A stretch of 64,000 bases of DNA from Bacteroidota bacterium. GTDB lineage: Bacteria; Bacteroidota; Rhodothermia; Balneolales; HLUCCA01. The notes under the pieces are model-generated. The model was not told where the DNA came from. It saw only the letters and a program-made list of their open reading frames with translations, and ran no database searches. The stretch lies in NCBI GenBank assembly GCA_020832235.1, contig JAFIEZ010000007.1, positions 124,001 through 188,000 on the forward strand. Reading direction: 5' to 3'. Below, in pieces: positions 59,919-64,000 of this stretch. Within the stretch, counting starts at the first letter, position 1. Each line of letters opens with the position of its first letter. The position numbers were made by a program, and so were the translations under genes.

Positions 59919-61082
59919 ATGCAAATTGATCTCAGTAATAATTTTGATGCATTACGGCAACGCGTACGTGCCATTACAGACAAATATCCCGGTGAATATT
60001 GGAGAGAACTGGACGCTGAACGCAAATATCCGTCCGAATTTGTAGACGAGTTTAGCAAAAGCGGTCTCCTCTCCGTGCTGATTCCCACCGAATACGGCGG
60101 CGAAGGCAGAAGCTTGAGTGAGGCGGCGGTTATCATGGAAGAAATTCAGGCTGCAGGATGCAACGGGGGCACCTGCCATGCCCAGATGTATATCATGGGT
60201 ACGCTGCTTCGTTATGGCAACGAAGACCAGAAGCAACGTTACCTTACTAAAGTCGCGGCCGGAGAGCTGCGCCTTCAGGTATTTGGCGTCACTGAGGAGC
60301 ATACCGGCACCGACACCACCAAACTGCGCACCTTTGCTGAAAAGGTTGATGGCGGATTCAAGGTTAACGGTCATAAATTTTATATTGGTCGGGGACAACA
60401 TTCCGATCTTATGTTGCTGCTTGCCCGCACCACGCCGCTCGACCAGGTTAAGAAAAAAACCGAGGGGTTGTCCATTTTCCTGGTAGACATGCGTGAGGTG
60501 CGCGGGAAAGAGTTGGATATACGTCCCATCCGCACCACTATGAATCACTCGTTGACTGAAATCTTCATCAAGGATTTATTTATTCCCGATGAAAACCTCG
60601 TGGGCGAGCTTGGTAAAGGCTTCCGTTATATTCTCGACAGCATGAACGCCGAGCGGCTGCTGATTGCCGGTGAGTGCATTGGCGATGCCCGATATTTTAT
60701 TGATCAGGCAACCGACTGGGCCAATAAGCGCGAGCTTTTTGGCAGGAAAATAGGTCAGAACCAAGGCATTCAGTTCCCAATCGCCCGAGCCTATGCCAGC
60801 ATGAGAGCTGCCGAAATGATCGTTAAAAAAGGAACGGCCATGTTTGATGCAGGTCAGAAAGTTGGGGAGGAAGCCAATATGGCCCTGCTGCTGGCATCAG
60901 AGGCATCGTGGGAAGCAGGCAATGCGGCAATTCAGACTTTTGGTGGCCGGGGATTTGATGCCAATTATGATATTGAACGTAAATTTCGCGAAACCCGTCT
61001 CTATCAGGTGGCCCCCATATCAAAGAATATGATACTTGCATACCTTTCCGAACATGTTTTGGGTCTTCCGCGCTCGTATTAA
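59919..61082 (+). CDS. Acyl-CoA dehydrogenase
   Basis: I start at ATG 59919 (MQIDLSNNFDALRQRV) with AGAAAGAAG upstream; a TTG at 59889 overlapping the previous stop as TTGA is an alternative. The 387-residue protein has the family's three domains: helical N-terminus, the flavin-binding VFGVTEEHTGTDTTKLRTF, and the C-terminal GGRGFDANYDIERKFRETR with YQVAPISKNMI. An acyl-CoA dehydrogenase gene (PA0879) also accompanies the P. aeruginosa itaconate genes, where its role is unclear. Here it might oxidise methylsuccinyl-CoA to mesaconyl-CoA, widening the range of C5 acids, but this is an inference. Confidence 0.9.
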   Translation: MQIDLSNNFDALRQRVRAITDKYPGEYWRELDAERKYPSEFVDEFSKSGLLSVLIPTEYGGEGRSLSEAAVIMEEIQAAGCNGGTCHAQMYIMGTLLRYGNEDQKQRYLTKVAAGELRLQVFGVTEEHTGTDTTKLRTFAEKVDGGFKVNGHKFYIGRGQHSDLMLLLARTTPLDQVKKKTEGLSIFLVDMREVRGKELDIRPIRTTMNHSLTEIFIKDLFIPDENLVGELGKGFRYILDSMNAERLLIAGECIGDARYFIDQATDWANKRELFGRKIGQNQGIQFPIARAYASMRAAEMIVKKGTAMFDAGQKVGEEANMALLLASEASWEAGNAAIQTFGGRGFDANYDIERKFRETRLYQVAPISKNMILAYLSEHVLGLPRSY

Positions 61083-61197
61083 CGTAAACACGTGGCAACA
61101 GGAATCATCCTGCCGCTTCGCAACCTAAAACATCGCTTCGCAACCTAAAACAGATAGAGATAATCGCAGTGTTTATCATACTTATTAACAGGTATTT
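61083..61197. repeat. 20-bp tandem repeat between operon genes
   Basis: CGCTTCGCAACCTAAAACAT (61114-61133) and CGCTTCGCAACCTAAAACAG (61134-61153) are adjacent direct copies differing in the last base. They fill much of the 115-base gap before the CoA-transferase gene, the only real gap within the operon. A preceding hairpin-like GCAACAGGAATCATCCTGC at 61095-61113 may weakly terminate. Confidence 0.8.
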
Positions 61198-62328
61198 ATG
61201 AAAGTTTTTCGTCCTCTTGAAGGATTAACGGTAGTTTCCATTGAGCAGGCTGTCTCTGCGCCGTATGCTTCGTGCCGACTGGCCGATGCGGGTGCACGCG
61301 TCATAAAGATAGAGCGCGATACGGGAGATTTTGCCCGACAATACGACGAGGCTGTAAATGGTCTGGCGACCTACTTCGTGTGGATCAACCGTGGTAAAGA
61401 ATCAATCCGGCTGAACATCAAGGATGATGCCGACCGTACTATATTTCTGAATATGATCGACCGCGCCGACGTATTTATTCAGAACCTGGCTCCCGGAGCC
61501 CTTGAGAAAATCGGTCTGCATTCCGCCGCCCTGCGCGATCGCAACAATCAACTCATTACCGTTGATATTTCAGGGTATGGTGAGGAAGGCGATTACAGCA
61601 AGATGAAAGCCTACGACAACCTGGTTCAATGCGAGAGCGGACTGGTGGATGTAACCGGCGACGGGGAAATGCGTTCTAAGGTGGGTATTTCCATAGCCGA
61701 TATTTCAGCAGGTGTACATGCCTACTCCGCCGTTCTGGAAGCACTGCACGAGCGAAATAGAACCGGAAAAGGTGTAGGCATTAAAATCTCCATGTTCGAC
61801 TGCATGGCCGACTGGATGATGGTTCCGTATCTGCATCAGGAATATGCCGGAAAAGCACCATCCCGAACAGGCGTACATCATGCCGCCATTTCTCCATATG
61901 GGCCATTTCATACGCGGGAAAACAAGCAGGTTGTGATTGCCATCCAGAATGAAAGGGAGTGGGTGCGCTTTTGCGAAACCGTAACGAATGGGGCAATCCG
62001 TTCCGACGATGCGCGTTACATACGTAATTCGGCACGTGTTGCCAACCGTGATGAACTCAATGCTACTATACAACAGGTATTGCAAGAACTTTCGCATGAG
62101 GAAGTTATTTCCCGACTTGAGCAGGGTTCCATCGCTTATGCCAGGCTGAATACGGTAGCTGATTTTGCGCGGCACCCTCAGTTGCGGATAAAACCGGTTG
62201 ATTCGGAGGCGGGCCCAGTGCGTATCGTCGACCGTCCGGCAAAATTTGTAGGATATACAACATCCTTCGAGCGTATTCCGGATCTGGGCGAACATGAAGA
62301 AGCATTGAAAAAGGAGTTCACCATATGA
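61198..62328 (+). CDS. Class III CoA-transferase, itaconate CoA-transferase candidate
   Basis: The 376-residue protein is a CaiB/BaiF-type CoA-transferase. It begins FRPLEGLTVVSIEQAVSAPYASCRLADAG and continues with VIKIERDTGDFARQYD, FVWINRGKESI, LAPGALEKIG, KAYDNLVQCESGL and the catalytic Asp168 in ISIADISAGVHA. Members exchange CoA between acids such as succinyl-CoA and itaconate (Ict), mesaconate or formate. The YDNLVQCESGL form and the adjacent hydratase and lyase favour itaconate or mesaconate as acceptor. Its stop overlaps the hydratase start (ATGA). Confidence 0.9.
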   Translation: MKVFRPLEGLTVVSIEQAVSAPYASCRLADAGARVIKIERDTGDFARQYDEAVNGLATYFVWINRGKESIRLNIKDDADRTIFLNMIDRADVFIQNLAPGALEKIGLHSAALRDRNNQLITVDISGYGEEGDYSKMKAYDNLVQCESGLVDVTGDGEMRSKVGISIADISAGVHAYSAVLEALHERNRTGKGVGIKISMFDCMADWMMVPYLHQEYAGKAPSRTGVHHAAISPYGPFHTRENKQVVIAIQNEREWVRFCETVTNGAIRSDDARYIRNSARVANRDELNATIQQVLQELSHEEVISRLEQGSIAYARLNTVADFARHPQLRIKPVDSEAGPVRIVDRPAKFVGYTTSFERIPDLGEHEEALKKEFTI

Positions 62329-63302
62329 ATAAACCGTTCAGCGAATGGATTGGTAAAACCCGGCAGTCGTACGATAGTATGGCCGCTGAGACCATGAAAC
62401 GTTACGCTGCAACCATGGACCGCAATCCGGCCCTGGTAGTAGATGACGACCCGCTGTCGCCATGTGCTCATTGGTTCTATTTCACTCCGATGGAAGCTCT
62501 TTCAGAGCTCGCTGAAGACGGACACCCGCATAAGGGAGACTTCCTGCCACCTATTGAGCTTCCACGAAGAATGTGGGCCGGAGGCAGGGTGAAAAACTTG
62601 TCTGCATTACGTACGGGGCGCCCTGCCACCAAAACATCAACCATTACGCGCGTTGAGCAGAAAAACGGTCGAACCGGCTCGCTTTGTTTTGTAACTGTAG
62701 TGCATCAGCTCGAGCAGGGTGGTGTACTTTGCGTAGAGGAAGAACAGGATATCGTTTATCGCGAAGCAGCGCCCAAAGGGGTGGCTCCCAAAAGAGGACA
62801 AGCTATGCCGGGCCGTACCGACTGGACGGAAGTATGGAAGCCCGATGCGGTACAGCTGTTTCGATTTTCAGCCATCACGTTTAATGCGCACCGCATTCAT
62901 TATGATGCCGATTACTGCCGCGATGTAGAGGGATATCCAGCTCCGGTAGTCCACGGACCGCTGTTACTGCACCGTATATTACAAGCATTCACATCCCGCC
63001 ATACTTCCCGTTGTGTCACCCATATCAGCTACCGGGCGATGGGACCGGTTTATCTCGGTGAGACGGTGAAGGTAGGCGGGATTGATGCTTCTGCCCAAAC
63101 CCAGCCTGAATCTCGCAACACAGCTTCCTCCGAAACAGCCGATGTGGCTGGAAAAAAGCTTCCTTCCGATACGCCCGGAGCAAGCGATGCATCCCCAAAA
63201 GGCGATTCAACCGTTCATAGCGGAGTAACAACCATGTTTATATTTGGCTCAGAAGGTAATATCGGCATGCAGGCCGAACTGAGCTGGGAGGAGTCTATTT
63301 AA
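62325..63302 (+). CDS. MaoC-type mesaconyl-C4/itaconyl-CoA hydratase with insert
   Basis: The 325-residue protein has the double hotdog layout of the mesaconyl-C4-CoA hydratase/itaconyl-CoA hydratase (Meh/Ich) group: HWFYFTPMEALSELAEDG and LPPIELPRRMWAGGR in the first part, then FSAITFNAHRIHYDADYCRD and APVVHGPLLLHRIL (about 178-215) in the second. The active-site His/Asp of the hydratase motif are present. The region about 252-300 is a hydrophilic, low-complexity insert rich in Ser, Thr, Ala and Asp, unlike the family. It is bounded by overlaps with both neighbours (ATGA, TAATG). In the itaconate pathway it would hydrate itaconyl-CoA to citramalyl-CoA. Confidence 0.9.
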   Translation: MNKPFSEWIGKTRQSYDSMAAETMKRYAATMDRNPALVVDDDPLSPCAHWFYFTPMEALSELAEDGHPHKGDFLPPIELPRRMWAGGRVKNLSALRTGRPATKTSTITRVEQKNGRTGSLCFVTVVHQLEQGGVLCVEEEQDIVYREAAPKGVAPKRGQAMPGRTDWTEVWKPDAVQLFRFSAITFNAHRIHYDADYCRDVEGYPAPVVHGPLLLHRILQAFTSRHTSRCVTHISYRAMGPVYLGETVKVGGIDASAQTQPESRNTASSETADVAGKKLPSDTPGASDASPKGDSTVHSGVTTMFIFGSEGNIGMQAELSWEESI

Positions 63303-64000
63303 TGAAAACAACCCTGTCACTAACCCGGCTGCTCAGTCGTGAGATGCGCGATCGTGTCATTCGTCGCAAAGATCTCGACGTTGCACTCTATTATACCCTG
63401 GATGTTCTGGGGTCGTATGTGGCCGGAGGTGTAACGGATCAAGGTCAGAAGCTGCGAGAGTATCACCGAATTAACACATTGAAAGGGGTAGAGGCCGAAG
63501 CATTCCTTGCAGCAGCCTTATGCCATATTACTGAAACCGACGACTTGCACAGAAGCTCGGTGACACACCCTGGCTGCGTGGTCATACCGGCCGCTCTTGA
63601 AATGGCCCGCCATCTGGATCTCACCGGAAAAATGGCTCTGGAAGCCGTCGTGGTGGGTTATGAAGTGATGATTCGCATTGGCGATGCTCTGGGCGACAAG
63701 CACTACACGATTTTTCATAATACGGCCACGGCCGGTGTTTTCGGTGCAGCAGCGGCGGCGGCTTATCTGCTAGAACTCAACGAAGACCAATGGGTCTGGG
63801 CACTTGGTAACGCCGGTACACAAGCGGCAGGGCTCTGGCAGTTTAACGTAGATGCAACGATGAGTAAGCATCTGCACGCGGGTCACGCAGCGCAAAGTGG
63901 CATACGAGCTGCTTTGCTGGCCATGCGCGGATTTACAGGTCCGGAACAGATACTGGAGGGCGAGAAAGGGTTTTTCAAAGCGATGTGTCCGGATGCCCGA
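63302..64000 (+). CDS. MmgE/PrpD family protein, 3' end beyond window
   Basis: The frame begins at ATG 63302, overlapping the upstream TAA, and reads through the right edge (233 codons seen of a usual 450-500). It shows the family pattern: LDVALYYTLDVLGSYVAGG, CHITETDDLHRSSVTHPGCVVIPAAL, VVGYEVMIRIGDALG, FHNTATAGVFGAAAAAAYLL and GTQAAGLWQFN with SKHLHAGHAAQSGIRAALLA. The family includes 2-methylcitrate dehydratase (PrpD), cis-aconitate decarboxylase and isomerases. A PrpD-family gene (PA0881) also lies in the P. aeruginosa itaconate operon with uncertain role. The active-site Asp-His segment is complete in the visible part. Confidence 0.9.
   Translation, partial: MKTTLSLTRLLSREMRDRVIRRKDLDVALYYTLDVLGSYVAGGVTDQGQKLREYHRINTLKGVEAEAFLAAALCHITETDDLHRSSVTHPGCVVIPAALEMARHLDLTGKMALEAVVVGYEVMIRIGDALGDKHYTIFHNTATAGVFGAAAAAAYLLELNEDQWVWALGNAGTQAAGLWQFNVDATMSKHLHAGHAAQSGIRAALLAMRGFTGPEQILEGEKGFFKAMCPDAR

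Overview
The window looks like chromosomal DNA of a Balneolota/Rhodothermota-type member of the Bacteroidota-Chlorobi group. The main evidence is four secreted proteins ending in a type IX secretion (T9SS) sorting domain of the form N(F)PNPFNPSTxIxFxLPE, a PorV/PorQ-like outer-membrane protein, TonB receptors with an N-terminal carboxypeptidase-regulatory domain, few Shine-Dalgarno sequences and several GTG/TTG starts. The lineage is inferred from these traits; no rRNA or tRNA was seen.

Region 1 (1-29.5 kb) is a large divergent glycan-utilisation locus without a SusD gene. Leftward run: GH38 alpha-mannosidase, parvulin lipoprotein, DUF4434 glycosidase-like protein, a T9SS-secreted protein, an AGE-family sugar epimerase and a GntR/HutC regulator. 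Rightward run: a duplicated sugar-binding-type T9SS protein, a TonB receptor, a 1084-residue secreted partner, a PorV/PorQ-like protein, a GntR-LacI chimeric regulator, two GHL10 glycosidase-like proteins (one lipoprotein, one T9SS cargo), a sodium:solute symporter, another T9SS protein and a DUF5009/NagX-like acyltransferase. Together these suggest capture at the surface, hydrolysis, sodium-driven import and epimerisation of a probably mannose-containing glycan. Candidate operators lie beside both regulators and in the divergent promoter.

Region 2 (29.6-46.2 kb) is mostly housekeeping: CstA-type transporter, AsmA-like protein, UPF1/DNA2-type helicase, arginine genes argB-D-C-J with overlapping ends, and the conserved ybbP-ybbA/tesA neighbourhood. 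Region 3 (46.4-54.5 kb) holds a His-containing lipoprotein with a TonB receptor, a DUF4139 protein, a KamA-type radical SAM enzyme, a lipoprotein, an ATP-grasp ligase with an in-frame 72-bp tandem duplication, and a decayed toxin-antitoxin relic.

Region 4 (54.7-64 kb, running off the right edge) is the most interesting: GntR regulator, secreted metallo-beta-lactamase-fold hydrolase, then a tightly packed operon of a 29-residue membrane protein, a sodium:solute symporter, an unknown 186-residue protein, a CitE-like lyase, an acyl-CoA dehydrogenase, a class III CoA-transferase, a MaoC-type hydratase and an MmgE/PrpD protein. CoA-transferase plus hydratase plus lyase is the itaconate degradation trio (Ict-Ich-Ccl), and the dehydrogenase and PrpD genes also accompany it in the Pseudomonas aeruginosa operon. 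Here the transporter, regulator and two proteins differ.

A recurring oddity is short tandem duplications: several lie just after genes and copy their stop codons, one sits in frame inside an enzyme, and several enzymes carry hydrophilic low-complexity inserts.
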